In this document: piece after piece, positions 53,276-62,886 of the stretch
Position numbering within the stretch: the first letter of the stretch is position 1
Layout of the letters: each line of letters opens with the position of its first letter
Assembly: GCA_037134895.1 (NCBI GenBank)
Contig: JBAXLI010000014.1
Span: 1-64,000, forward strand
Length of the DNA: 64,000 bases
DNA from: CAIRDP01 sp037134895
GTDB taxonomy: Bacteria > Bacteroidota > Bacteroidia > Bacteroidales > FEN-979
Direction: 5' to 3'
Position numbers and translations under genes: made by a program
The notes under the pieces: model-generated
Databases searched by the model: none
Told to the model about the DNA's origin: nothing
What the model saw: the letters and a program-made list of their open reading frames with translations, nothing else

Positions 53276-53817
53276 AAAGCATGAAGGAGACGGATTTCCG
53301 CGATAACGAAACCCTTGAGTTATTCAAAAGGACCGGCGGAAATTTTCTGATGACCTCGATCGATGCAATCATTGACTGGGGACGTTCAAATTCTGTATGG
53401 CCTCTGACTTTTGCAACAAGCTGCTGCGGTATCGAGATGATGGCAACCGGAGCGGCCCGCCATGACTTTGCCCGCTTCGGGATCGAAGTTTACCGTGCCA
53501 GTCCCCGCCAGGCCGACGTCATCGTGGTTGCAGGAACCATCGTCAATAAAATGGCCCCGGTGCTCAAGCGTCTGTATGACCAGATGTCGGAACCAAGATA
53601 TGTGATTGCAATGGGGGCCTGTGCTGTTTCAGGAGGCCCTTTCTATTATAACTCCTATCACGTTGTAAGGGGAGTTGACCAGGTTATCCCTGTAGATGTT
53701 TATATACCGGGCTGTCCGCCCCGCCCTGAGGCTCTGTTGTATGGTATCATGCAGCTCCAGCGTAAAATCAAGATGGAAAGCATCACCCGTCCCGAACAAA
53801 CCATGATACTTAAATAA
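53266..53817 (+). CDS. nuoB: Complex I subunit NuoB
   Basis: Carries the terminal cluster N2. Ligands are Cys53-Cys54 (TSCCGIEM), Cys119 (GACAVSGG) and Cys150 (PGCPPRPEA). The frame opens at 53155 inside nuoA, but the ATG at 53266 (MGIKSMKETDF) or 53281 is correct; 53266 gives 183 residues. Confidence 0.95.
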   Translation: MGIKSMKETDFRDNETLELFKRTGGNFLMTSIDAIIDWGRSNSVWPLTFATSCCGIEMMATGAARHDFARFGIEVYRASPRQADVIVVAGTIVNKMAPVLKRLYDQMSEPRYVIAMGACAVSGGPFYYNSYHVVRGVDQVIPVDVYIPGCPPRPEALLYGIMQLQRKIKMESITRPEQTMILK

Positions 53818-53822
53818 TTTCT

Positions 53823-53854
53823 CCATTTCACTATTTCACCATTTCACCGTTTAG
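53823..53854. repeat. Octamer repeat between nuoB and nuoC
   Basis: CCATTTCA, CTATTTCA, CCATTTCA, CCGTTTAG: four units with an 8-base period, ending 3 bases before the nuoC ATG. It resembles the heptamer islands but with a different period. Confidence 0.7.
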
Positions 53855-53857
53855 AAT

Positions 53858-54316
53858 ATGGATAACGAAACCCTAAAAGCCAGGATCCTTGAAATTGTGC
53901 CCGATGCACAACCAGAGGAGAATAAGCAGTATCTTACACTGCTGGTTCCTGCAGCAAAAATACATGAGCTGGGCAGCACACTTAAAGACACACAGGATCT
54001 GGCATTTGATTATCTTTTCTGTCAAAGCGGGGTTGACTACGGCAAGCAACTTGCTGTGGTTTATCATCTGAGTTCGACACAGCATAAACATGCATTGGTC
54101 CTTAAGGTCAAAACCGAAGACAGGGCAAACCCGGTTTTTGACACAGTTTGTGATATCTGGCGTACTGCCGAGTTCCATGAGCGGGAAATTTACGACATGT
54201 TCGGGATCAGGTTTAACAACCATCCCGACCTCCGCCGCATCTTCCTCGAGGAAGACTGGAAAGGCTATCCTCTTCGCAAAGATTACCAGGATGAAGTAAA
54301 TATCGTTGAATTCTAG
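53858..54316 (+). CDS. nuoC: Complex I subunit NuoC
   Basis: Peripheral-arm subunit of 152 residues. The C-terminal signature TAEFHEREIYDMFGIRFNNHPDLRRI and WKGYPLRKDY is diagnostic. NuoC and NuoD are separate genes here, whereas some Bacteroidetes and enterobacteria have a NuoCD fusion. nuoD starts 3 bases later. Confidence 0.95.
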   Translation: MDNETLKARILEIVPDAQPEENKQYLTLLVPAAKIHELGSTLKDTQDLAFDYLFCQSGVDYGKQLAVVYHLSSTQHKHALVLKVKTEDRANPVFDTVCDIWRTAEFHEREIYDMFGIRFNNHPDLRRIFLEEDWKGYPLRKDYQDEVNIVEF

Positions 54317-54319
54317 TTT

Positions 54320-55447
54320 ATGAAAGAGATAACTAACCTGCCTGTCAGCAAGATAGAAGAGGAGGAATACCATATCAATATGGGTCCCCAGCATCCTTCA
54401 ACGCATGGAGTACTCCGGCTTGTAGTTTCCCTTCAGGGCGAGATCGTGAAAAGCCTGAAACCACATTGCGGGTACATCCACAGGGGTATCGAAAAGATGT
54501 TTGAAAAAGACACTTATCCGCAGATCATTCATCTTACCGACAGGATTGATTACCTCTCGGCCCACATCAACAATCATGCGGTTTGCCTGCTTGTTGAGAA
54601 AGCCCTTGAGATCGATGTACCGGAACGTGTAAGGTATATCCGCACCATTATGGATGAGTTGGCGAGAATACAATCACATCAGCTCTGGTGGTCAAGTTTT
54701 GGAATGGATCTTGGCGGACTTACTTGTTTCTTTTACGGTCTCCGCGATCGTGAAATGATACTGGACATCTGGGAAGAGACGACGGGTAGCCGTTTCCTTC
54801 AAAGTTACAATTGCCCAGGCGGAGTGATGCAGGACCTCCATCCAAACTTCCAGAAAAAGGTTCACGCTTTTATTAAGACATTCAAGAAAAAGATCAAAGA
54901 TTATGACCGCATTCTTTCGGGCAATGTGATCTTTGAGCAGAGAAGCCAGGGAGTTGGAATGCTTTCTAAGGAAGATGCCATCAGTTATGGTGTCACCGGT
55001 CCGTCGGGCCGTGGTTCCGGGTGGTCATGCGATGTACGCAAGATCGAACCTTACAGCATGTATGGCAAAGTACAGTTCAATGAAGTGCTGCGCTACGGAT
55101 GCGACACCTATTCAAGGTATATGGTTCGTATGCAGGAAATGCACGAATCGATGAACATCATTGAGCAGCTTATCGATAACATCCCGGCCGGGGATCATTC
55201 GGCTAAAATGAAGGCCGTGATCAAGCTTCCCGCCGGGGAATATTTTCAGCGGGTTGAATCGGCCAGGGGGGATCTGGGTGTTTATGCTGTAAGCGACGGG
55301 AACAAAACCCCATACAGGATGAAATTCAGAACACCGAGTTTCTCAAACCTCAGCGTTCTAGACCATATCAGCCGCAACATGAAAATTGCCGACCTCGTGG
55401 CTATCGGCGCATCCCTCGATTTAGTAATTCCTGATATTGACAGATAA
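54320..55447 (+). CDS. nuoD: Complex I subunit NuoD
   Basis: 49-kDa-type subunit of 375 residues, related to hydrogenase large subunit and helping form the quinone site. It starts with NMGPQHPSTHGVLRL, then HCGYIHRGIEKM and the ending SLDLVIPDIDR. The HPSTHG histidine region of the quinone site is intact. Confidence 0.96.
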   Translation: MKEITNLPVSKIEEEEYHINMGPQHPSTHGVLRLVVSLQGEIVKSLKPHCGYIHRGIEKMFEKDTYPQIIHLTDRIDYLSAHINNHAVCLLVEKALEIDVPERVRYIRTIMDELARIQSHQLWWSSFGMDLGGLTCFFYGLRDREMILDIWEETTGSRFLQSYNCPGGVMQDLHPNFQKKVHAFIKTFKKKIKDYDRILSGNVIFEQRSQGVGMLSKEDAISYGVTGPSGRGSGWSCDVRKIEPYSMYGKVQFNEVLRYGCDTYSRYMVRMQEMHESMNIIEQLIDNIPAGDHSAKMKAVIKLPAGEYFQRVESARGDLGVYAVSDGNKTPYRMKFRTPSFSNLSVLDHISRNMKIADLVAIGASLDLVIPDIDR

Positions 55448-55459
55448 AAACAAGGCAAT

Positions 55460-56548
55460 ATGACCTTTAATATTTACGATTTTACATCATTCAACCAGTG
55501 GATTGACAAGGGGCTCAACAGCATCATGTCGCCTACCTGGGCGCTGATCACCGAGTGGTTTATCATTGGGATAGTCTTCCTTCTCTTCTATGCGGTTGTC
55601 GGCTTATTCCTGGTGTATGCAGAACGAAAAGTCTGCGCCTTCATGCAGAACAGGGTCGGGCCAAACAGGGTCGGACCATACGGGTTTTTCCAGACCATTG
55701 CCGACTTCATTAAACTGCTGATGAAAGAGTTGGTTTATATCAAGGATTCCGATAAACTCCTGTTCAATATTGCGCCATTCATTGTGATCATTGCCTCGTT
55801 CATGGCCCTGTCAGCCGTGCCTTTTGCAAAAGGTTTGCATGCCATCGATTTCGATATCGGAATCCTCTATGTGATTGCCGTATCATCACTTGGTGTCGTT
55901 GGTGTACTGCTTGCCGGCTGGTCGTCAAACAATAAATACTCGCTTATCGGCGCCATGAGAAGCGGTGCCCAGATTGTCAGTTACGAACTTTCGGTCGGAC
56001 TTTCACTGCTTACCATCATTGTACTTGCAGGAACCATGCAGTTTTCAGAGATCGTCGAATTGCAACGAAACGGCTGGTTCATTTTTAAAGGACATATCCC
56101 GGCCTTCATCGCCTTCGTGATATTCCTGATCGCCAGCACGGCCGAAACCAACCGCGGGCCTTTCGACCTTGCTGAAGCAGAGTCAGAGCTTACTGCCGGA
56201 TTCCATACTGAGTATTCAGGGATCAAATTTGCCTTCTTCTTCCTGGCTGAATATATGAACATGTTCCTTGTCGCGTCCATTGCTGCTACTGTTTTCCTTG
56301 GAGGCTGGATGCCTTTCCACGTTTCAGGATGGGCAGGGTTTAACAACATTATGGATTACATCCCGCCCTTCGTATGGTATTTCGGCAAAACAGCATTCAT
56401 CATCTGGCTTATGATGTTATTCAAATGGACATTCCCGAGACTGCGTATCGACCAGCTTCTTAACCTGGAGTGGAAATATCTGCTCCCGATCAACCTGGTC
56501 AATATTCTTTTGATGGCATTTTTAGTATTAATGCATTGGCATTTTTAA
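55460..56548 (+). CDS. nuoH: Complex I subunit NuoH
   Basis: Membrane subunit linking the peripheral arm to the pump modules, 362 residues with about eight helices. Motifs are AERKVCAFMQNRVGPNRVGP and ETNRGPFDLAEAESELTAGFHTEYSGIKFA, the acidic quinone-chamber loop. nuoI starts 6 bases after the stop. Confidence 0.96.
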   Translation: MTFNIYDFTSFNQWIDKGLNSIMSPTWALITEWFIIGIVFLLFYAVVGLFLVYAERKVCAFMQNRVGPNRVGPYGFFQTIADFIKLLMKELVYIKDSDKLLFNIAPFIVIIASFMALSAVPFAKGLHAIDFDIGILYVIAVSSLGVVGVLLAGWSSNNKYSLIGAMRSGAQIVSYELSVGLSLLTIIVLAGTMQFSEIVELQRNGWFIFKGHIPAFIAFVIFLIASTAETNRGPFDLAEAESELTAGFHTEYSGIKFAFFFLAEYMNMFLVASIAATVFLGGWMPFHVSGWAGFNNIMDYIPPFVWYFGKTAFIIWLMMLFKWTFPRLRIDQLLNLEWKYLLPINLVNILLMAFLVLMHWHF

Positions 56549-56554
56549 CATACT

Positions 56555-57034
56555 ATGAACAGCTTCTTTAAATACTTTTCAGATATTTTCCATGGGGTGA
56601 AATCCCTGCTTATAGGGATGTCGGTCACAGGCCGGTATTTCTTCAGCCCCGGGCAGATCGTAACTCAGCAGTATCCTGAAAACAGGAAAACCCTGCAGAT
56701 GTTTGAGCGATTCAAAGGCGAGGTCATCATGATCCATGACCAGAACAACCAGCATCGCTGCAACGGCTGCGGCATTTGCGAAAACAATTGTCCGAACGGC
56801 TCAATCGAGATTATTTCGGCTAAGGTCACCGGGGAGGACGGAAAATCTAAACGCATCATCGATAAGCACATATACCATCTTGGTATGTGCACTTTCTGCG
56901 GATTATGCGTTAAGAACTGCCCCTCCAATGCCCTGGGATTCGGACAGGAATTTGAGCATGCAGTGTTCGACCGTTCCAAGCTGAACAAAGTGTTAAATAA
57001 ACCGGGATCATCCATTATTAAAGGTGTAGAGTAA
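56555..57034 (+). CDS. nuoI: Complex I subunit NuoI
   Basis: Ferredoxin-like subunit holding clusters N6a and N6b. Ligands are Cys69, 72, 75, 79 (CNGCGICENNC) and Cys112, 115, 118, 122 (CTFCGLCVKNC). 159 residues. With no NuoEFG, NuoI is the likely entry site for electrons from ferredoxin or another donor. Its stop overlaps the nuoJ ATG by one base. Confidence 0.95.
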   Translation: MNSFFKYFSDIFHGVKSLLIGMSVTGRYFFSPGQIVTQQYPENRKTLQMFERFKGEVIMIHDQNNQHRCNGCGICENNCPNGSIEIISAKVTGEDGKSKRIIDKHIYHLGMCTFCGLCVKNCPSNALGFGQEFEHAVFDRSKLNKVLNKPGSSIIKGVE

Positions 57035-57543
57035 TGACGAACAATCAATTCATGTTTTTGCTTTTTTCGGCAGTGATCCTGGTCTTTTCACTGCTGACGG
57101 TGACCAGCCGGCGCATATTGCGTGCCGCTACTTTCCTGCTTTTCGTACTGGTCTCCACGGCGGGACTGTATTTTCTGCTCAGGTTCAATTTCCTTGCAGC
57201 GATCCAGCTCACCTTGTATGCCGGGGGTATAGTGGTCCTGATCATTTTCTCGATCCTCCTTACCAGCCATATCAGTGAAAAACTTTCAATACCGCCGGTT
57301 ACAAAGAGGATTTATGCAGCTGTTGCAGCCATCGCTGGCGCTGTTCTCTGCATTGTCACGATTCTTAAAACCGATTTTGTTCAGAAAAGCCTTGATTCAT
57401 CGCGGGTCGACATCAGGACCATCGGGGAAGGCATGTTAAGCACTGATAAATACGGTTATGCGCTTCCTTTCGAAGTGATCAGCGTGCTCCTTTTAGCTGC
57501 AATGATCGGATCAATAATACTGGCTAAGAAAAGAAAAGATTAA
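57034..57543 (+). CDS. nuoJ: Complex I subunit NuoJ
   Basis: Membrane subunit of 169 residues with five helices. The third helix has the conserved LTLYAGGIVVLIIFSILL with the pi-bulge region, and the C-terminal PFEVISVLLLAAMIGSIILAK is typical. It overlaps nuoI by one base. Confidence 0.94.
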   Translation: MTNNQFMFLLFSAVILVFSLLTVTSRRILRAATFLLFVLVSTAGLYFLLRFNFLAAIQLTLYAGGIVVLIIFSILLTSHISEKLSIPPVTKRIYAAVAAIAGAVLCIVTILKTDFVQKSLDSSRVDIRTIGEGMLSTDKYGYALPFEVISVLLLAAMIGSIILAKKRKD

Positions 57544-57562
57544 TATTTATAATACTCAGCAT

Positions 57563-57880
57563 ATGTTTGAAGGTGTACCCATTCAATGGTTCCTGGTCCT
57601 GGCCACGGCTATGTTCTTTATCGGGATTTACGGTTTCCTGGTTAGAAAAAACCTCATCACCATGCTGATGTCGATCGAGCTGATACTTAACTCGGTTTGC
57701 ATCAATTTTCTGGCATTCAACAAGATACTTTTTCCTGAACATCTCGAAGGGATGTTCATGACCTTGTTCATTATTGCCATTGCCGCTGCTGAAGCTTCAG
57801 TTGCAATAGCAATAATCATCAATATCTACCGCCGTATTGTGAATATTGATGTTGAGAAGATGAATGAAATGAAATATTAG
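57563..57880 (+). CDS. nuoK: Complex I subunit NuoK
   Basis: Three-helix subunit of 105 residues. The buried glutamates of the proton path are in MLMSIELILNSVCINF and AAAEASVAIAII. The stop codon TAG is itself the first three bases of heptamer island F. Confidence 0.95.
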   Translation: MFEGVPIQWFLVLATAMFFIGIYGFLVRKNLITMLMSIELILNSVCINFLAFNKILFPEHLEGMFMTLFIIAIAAAEASVAIAIIINIYRRIVNIDVEKMNEMKY

Positions 57881-57958
57881 GGATTAGGGATTAGGGATTA
57901 GGGGTTAGGGAGAAAAATAATTCCCTAAACCCTAACCCCCAACCCCTGACCCCCAAAC
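57878..57958. repeat. Heptamer island F (telomere-like TTAGGGA family) with G-quadruplex motif
   Basis: Five units TAGGGAT/TAGGGGT/TAGGGAG (57878-57912), an AT-rich loop of about 11 bases, then five complementary units from CCTAAAC (57924-57958), all in 7-base register. Five G3-4 runs with 3-4-base loops form a G-quadruplex motif on the coding strand; the halves can also pair as a hairpin. It lies between nuoK and nuoL. Confidence 0.92.
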
Positions 57959-57995
57959 TGACAAGTTTATCATAAATGCATAATAACAACAAGAT

Positions 57996-59915
57996 ATGAT
58001 CGATTTCAGTTACACCATCTGGATACTGCTGATACCTCTGCTGGTATTCGTGATCACAGGGCTTTTCGGCAACAGGTTCAAGCCCATCGTGACAGGGATT
58101 ATAGGTACCACGGGCCTTGGGATCAATTTTTTACTTGCAATCATTACTGCCTACAAGTACTTTTTTGTACTTGGCAGGGCTGACGGGGCGTTTCAAAAGG
58201 TATTGGGGTTAAATATGAGGTGGCTTAACCTGACCGATAAGCTGCATATCGATATCGGGGTATTGCTTGATCCCATCTCAGTGATGATGCTTATTGTTAT
58301 CACCACCGTATCGTTCATGGTACATATCTATTCTATCGGTTATATGAAAGGGGAAAAAGGATTTGCAAGATTCTTTTCAATCCTTTCGTTGTTCAGCTTT
58401 TCAATGCTCGGTCTCGTGGTGGCCACGAATATTTTCCAGATGTATATTTTCTGGGAACTTGTTGGCGTTTCATCGTTTCTCCTGATCGGATTCTATTATG
58501 AAAAAGACTCCGCAGTCGCAGCAAGTAAAAAAGCTTTTATCGTAACCCGTTTTGCCGACCTTGGATTCCTTATCGGGATACTGGTTCTGTCATACACCAC
58601 CGGCACTTTCGACTTTATTACCCTCACCGGGCCTAACAGCCCTGCATTCACCACAGGACAGGGGATTATATTCCTCGGTATGTCGACCATGACCTGGGCG
58701 ATGCTGCTCATCTTCATGGGAGGTGCAGGTAAATCGGCCATGTTCCCGCTTCATATCTGGCTGCCCGATGCCATGGAAGGCCCAACACCCGTTTCAGCCC
58801 TTATCCATGCCGCAACCATGGTTGTGGCCGGTGTTTATCTTGTAGCCAGGATGTTCCCGATATTTCATCATGAACAGTCGGCGCTTGACGTCGTTGCCTG
58901 GGTGGGAGCGTTTACATCCCTGTTTGCTGCAGTGATAGCATGTACACAGTATGATATCAAACGTGTTCTGGCGTTTTCGACCATGTCGCAGATTGGATAC
59001 ATGATGCTTGCCCTGGGTGTTTCAGGATATGGCGGCGAGGAAGGCCTTGGTTACATGGCTTCAATGTTCCACCTGTTCACCCACGCCTTTTTCAAAGCCC
59101 TGCTCTTCCTTGGCGCCGGTGCTATTATCCATGCCGTACATAGTAATCATATGAATGAAATGGGTGGATTAAGGAAGTATCTCCCCATCACACATATAAC
59201 TTTCCTGATTGCCTGTCTTGCAATTGCCGGGATACCGCCGTTTGCAGGATTTTTCAGCAAGGATGAGATCCTGGTTGCCGCTTTCCATCACAACAAAGTG
59301 CTGTTTGCAATGGAATACCTCGTGGCCGGCATGACCGCATTTTATATGTTCCGACTGTATTTCAACGTGTTCTGGGGGAAAGAACCTCATTATCATCATG
59401 CACCTCATGAAGCTCCCGCCACAATGACTATTCCGCTTATCATTCTTGCCATTGGTTCAACCTTTGCAGGGTTTATTCCTTTCTCAAAACTGGTCACATC
59501 CGACGGACTTCCCTTCGAAACACATACCGAATGGAGCATTGCAATTCCTTCGGTGCTTATTGCCCTGGTTGGTATCAGCATTGCCACAATGATGTATATG
59601 AAGAAATCGGAAACGTCTAAAAAAATATCCGGTGCCCTGGGAGTATTCTATACGGCTGCTTACAACAAGTTCTACATTGACGAGATCTATCTCTTCATAA
59701 CAAAGAAGATCCTTTTCAACTATGTCTCACGTCCGATTGCCTGGTTCGACCGCCACATCGTTGATGGCACAATGAACCAGCTTGCATTTGTCACCAACGT
59801 GGTTTCCGACAGGATCAAGGGATTACAGAGCGGCCAGCTTCAGCAATATGCCCTGGCCTTCGTTTCGGGTGTGATTGCACTGGCCTTGTTATTCATCTAT
59901 TTATGGACCAATTAA
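57996..59915 (+). CDS. nuoL: Complex I subunit NuoL
   Basis: Antiporter-like proton-pumping subunit of 639 residues with about 16 helices. The Proton_antipo core has YIFWELVGVSSFLLIGFYYEK and the lysine/histidine path GGAGKSAMFPLHIWLPDAMEGPTPVSALIHAATMV. The C-terminal lateral helix region is present. First gene of the LMN block that lies between islands F and G. Confidence 0.96.
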   Translation: MIDFSYTIWILLIPLLVFVITGLFGNRFKPIVTGIIGTTGLGINFLLAIITAYKYFFVLGRADGAFQKVLGLNMRWLNLTDKLHIDIGVLLDPISVMMLIVITTVSFMVHIYSIGYMKGEKGFARFFSILSLFSFSMLGLVVATNIFQMYIFWELVGVSSFLLIGFYYEKDSAVAASKKAFIVTRFADLGFLIGILVLSYTTGTFDFITLTGPNSPAFTTGQGIIFLGMSTMTWAMLLIFMGGAGKSAMFPLHIWLPDAMEGPTPVSALIHAATMVVAGVYLVARMFPIFHHEQSALDVVAWVGAFTSLFAAVIACTQYDIKRVLAFSTMSQIGYMMLALGVSGYGGEEGLGYMASMFHLFTHAFFKALLFLGAGAIIHAVHSNHMNEMGGLRKYLPITHITFLIACLAIAGIPPFAGFFSKDEILVAAFHHNKVLFAMEYLVAGMTAFYMFRLYFNVFWGKEPHYHHAPHEAPATMTIPLIILAIGSTFAGFIPFSKLVTSDGLPFETHTEWSIAIPSVLIALVGISIATMMYMKKSETSKKISGALGVFYTAAYNKFYIDEIYLFITKKILFNYVSRPIAWFDRHIVDGTMNQLAFVTNVVSDRIKGLQSGQLQQYALAFVSGVIALALLFIYLWTN

Positions 59916-59927
59916 AACGATAAGATA

Positions 59928-61439
59928 ATGAGCTTTCTGATATTATTCATCATAATCCCTGTTCTGACTTCCATAGGGATATTTTTCAGCAAGACCCATA
60001 TGCAGGTCAAGTGGACTGCAGTCATCGGTATGAGCTGTCAGCTTATTCTCGCCGGGACACTCATTTATCTTTTCCTGGCTGCCAGGGCTGCAGGGAATAC
60101 AGCAGAGATCCTGTTTTCGCAGGATGTTGTATGGTACAAGAACCTGAATATCCACTTTTTCATTGGAGTGGATGGCGTTTCGGTTGCAATGATTGGCCTC
60201 ACTTCGATTGTGATCTTTGCCGGGATCTTTGCTTCCTGGGATGTTACAGACCTGCCAAGGGAATTTTTCACTTCACTGATCCTGCTTGCTGCCGGGGTTT
60301 TCGGCTTCTTTATTTCCCTCGATCTTTTCACCCTCTTCCTGTTCTATGAAATTGCCGTTATCCCGATGTACCTTCTGATCGGCATCTGGGGAAGCGGCCC
60401 GAGGCATTATTCGGCCATGAAACTTACCCTTATGTTGATGGGTGGGTCGGCACTGATCATGCTCGGCCTTCTTGGCCTTTACTTTAATTCTGCCCCGAAC
60501 GGAGGGCCTCTTACGTTCAACCTGATCCAGATTTCAAAGGTTACCATCCCCATGGCGGCACAGCGTTTCTTTTTCCCATTCCTGTTTATCGGTTTCGGGG
60601 TTTTAGGAGCCCTCTTCCCGTTCCATACATGGTCGCCCGACGGTCACGCCTCAGCTCCGACTGCAGTATCTATGCTTCACGCCGGCGTGCTGATGAAACT
60701 GGGAGGTTACGGTTGTTACCGTGTTGCAGTATTCCTTCTTCCCGGTGCTGCCCATGAAATGGCATGGATATTCCTTATCCTTACGACTATCGGTGTCGTG
60801 TATGGTGCATTCGGCGCAATCTGGCAGAAAGACCTCAAATACATCAATGCATATTCATCGGTGAGCCATTGTGCACTGGTGCTTTTCGCAGTGCTCATGA
60901 TGAACCAGACTGCCATGAACGGAGCCATCATGCAGATGATCTCCCACGGCATCATGACAGCCCTTTTCTTTGCCTTAATCGGGATGATCTACGGACGTAC
61001 CCACACCAGGTATATCAACGAGATGGGCGGACTGATGAAAGTCATGCCTTTCCTCGCAGTGGCTTATGTTATCGGCGGCCTCGCTTCACTTGGCCTTCCG
61101 GGATTCAGCGGGTTCGTTGCAGAAATGACGGTCTTTATTGGTTCATTCCAGCACAATGACGTGTTCCACAGGGTTTGTACGATTCTTGCAGCCTCATCCA
61201 TCGTAGTCACAGCAGTGTATATTCTCCGTGTTGTCGGGATCCTTTTACTTGGTAAAATCAGGAACCCCGAGTTTAATCATATCTCTGATGCAAAATGGTT
61301 TGACCGCATGAGCGTGGTTACCCTGATACTTGGGATCACAGCCATCGGGATGGCGCCGCTCTGGCTGAGTGATATGATCAATAACGGACTGGTTCCGGTA
61401 ATGCAGAGGATTTTGCTTGCAGGCCCTATCATTCATTAA
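59928..61439 (+). CDS. nuoM: Complex I subunit NuoM
   Basis: Antiporter-like subunit of 503 residues, about 14 helices. Key text is FLFYEIAVIPMYLLIGIWG with the proton-path Glu, FHTWSPDGHASAPTAVSMLHAGVLMKLGGYG and the central-lysine helices. It starts 12 bases after nuoL. Confidence 0.96.
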   Translation: MSFLILFIIIPVLTSIGIFFSKTHMQVKWTAVIGMSCQLILAGTLIYLFLAARAAGNTAEILFSQDVVWYKNLNIHFFIGVDGVSVAMIGLTSIVIFAGIFASWDVTDLPREFFTSLILLAAGVFGFFISLDLFTLFLFYEIAVIPMYLLIGIWGSGPRHYSAMKLTLMLMGGSALIMLGLLGLYFNSAPNGGPLTFNLIQISKVTIPMAAQRFFFPFLFIGFGVLGALFPFHTWSPDGHASAPTAVSMLHAGVLMKLGGYGCYRVAVFLLPGAAHEMAWIFLILTTIGVVYGAFGAIWQKDLKYINAYSSVSHCALVLFAVLMMNQTAMNGAIMQMISHGIMTALFFALIGMIYGRTHTRYINEMGGLMKVMPFLAVAYVIGGLASLGLPGFSGFVAEMTVFIGSFQHNDVFHRVCTILAASSIVVTAVYILRVVGILLLGKIRNPEFNHISDAKWFDRMSVVTLILGITAIGMAPLWLSDMINNGLVPVMQRILLAGPIIH

Positions 61440-61475
61440 TTCTAAAGAAGTAAAAAACAAATAAATATCTGACCC

Positions 61476-62885
61476 ATGTTGATCATGAGACACGAATTAC
61501 TGCTGATTGCCATCACGGTGATTCTTTTGCTTGTTGAGATTTTTCTGCCGGCCGGTAAAAAGAGCAGGATAATCACTCCTGTCATCCTCCTGATGACGGC
61601 GGTGATGATCCTTGGCTTCATTCCCGGGCCCACAGGAACACTGTTCGGAGGGATGTATCAGACCTCTGCTTTGGTGATTATGTTTAAGAACATCCTGAAT
61701 ATCGGGGCATTGATCGTGATAATTCAGAGCGCTGACTGGCTCAGGAAGCCAGAAAACGCGGAAAAGATCAGCGAGTATTATATACTGCTTCTTTCCACTC
61801 TGATCGGGATGCAATATATGGTCTCATCGGGGGATTTCCTTATGTTTTACCTCGGGCTTGAACTGGCCACCATCCCACTGGCAGCACTCGCTGCGTATGA
61901 AAGATTCAAGGAGAAATCAGCCGAAGCAGGGGTTAAACTCATCTTTTCCTCGGCTCTCTCATCAGGAATTCTTCTTTATGGCCTTTCGATGGTATATGGT
62001 ACGACAGGCACTCTTTACTTTGCCGAAGTCGGTCCTGCGTTCATTGGTACCCCCCTGCAAGTTCTTGGCTTCATCTTTTTCTTTGCAGGCATGGCTTTCA
62101 AAATCTCCCTCGTGCCTTTCCACCTCTGGACCGCCGATGTGTATGAAGGGGCTCCGATAAATATCACTTCCTATCTCTCGGTTGTTTCCAAAGGGGCTGC
62201 CGCATTCATCCTCACAATTCTGCTGTTTACTGTTTTCAGCAAGATTGCCATGTTGTGGAGCAACGTATTGTACATCATCATTATTCTCACGATCACCCTG
62301 GGTAACCTTTTTGCCATCCGCCAGCAGAACCTTAAAAGATTCCTCGCATTTTCATCCATTGCGCAGGCCGGTTTTATCCTCCTGGGTATGATTGGCCAGA
62401 GCCAGTATGGCATGGCAACGGTGATCTATTTTATACTTATATATATATTTTCAAACCTCGGAGCTTTCGGCGTGGTTTCTATCATCTCAAACCGCACCGG
62501 GCTTGAAAATATCGACGATTACGACGGTCTTTACCGGACGAATCCAAAGCTTGCGATGACAATGATGCTTTCGCTGTTCTCGCTGGCGGGAATTCCTCCT
62601 GTTGCAGGTTTCTTCGGCAAATTCTTCCTCTTTGCCGCAGCTGCCAACCATGGGTTGTATATTCTTGTCCTTATTGCCATTATCAATACCATCATTTCAT
62701 TATACTATTACCTGCTGGTCATCAAGGCCATGTTCCTTAACCGCAGCGACCGCGCTATCCCAAAGCTCAAAAGCGACTTTTATTCAAGCCTTGGCCTGAT
62801 TATCTGCCTGGTTGGAATCTTCGCGATTGGGATTTTCAGCACTATTTTTGAAGTAATCAATGGGCTAAGTTTCGGACTGTATTAA
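61476..62885 (+). CDS. nuoN: Complex I subunit NuoN
   Basis: Antiporter-like subunit of 469 residues, about 14 helices. Motifs are DFLMFYLGLELATIPLAALAAYE, KISLVPFHLWTADVYEGAPINITSYLSVVSKGAA and KRFLAFSSIAQAGFILLG. The ATG at 61476 or the one at 61485 may be used. Last nuo gene; island G begins 2 bases after the stop. Confidence 0.95.
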   Translation: MLIMRHELLLIAITVILLLVEIFLPAGKKSRIITPVILLMTAVMILGFIPGPTGTLFGGMYQTSALVIMFKNILNIGALIVIIQSADWLRKPENAEKISEYYILLLSTLIGMQYMVSSGDFLMFYLGLELATIPLAALAAYERFKEKSAEAGVKLIFSSALSSGILLYGLSMVYGTTGTLYFAEVGPAFIGTPLQVLGFIFFFAGMAFKISLVPFHLWTADVYEGAPINITSYLSVVSKGAAAFILTILLFTVFSKIAMLWSNVLYIIIILTITLGNLFAIRQQNLKRFLAFSSIAQAGFILLGMIGQSQYGMATVIYFILIYIFSNLGAFGVVSIISNRTGLENIDDYDGLYRTNPKLAMTMMLSLFSLAGIPPVAGFFGKFFLFAAAANHGLYILVLIAIINTIISLYYYLLVIKAMFLNRSDRAIPKLKSDFYSSLGLIICLVGIFAIGIFSTIFEVINGLSFGLY

Positions 62886-62886
62886 T

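Noticed and set aside
57878..57958. TTAGGG array as a true telomere or a chromosome end
   Set aside because: It lies inside the nuo operon with complex I genes on both sides and has only five units.
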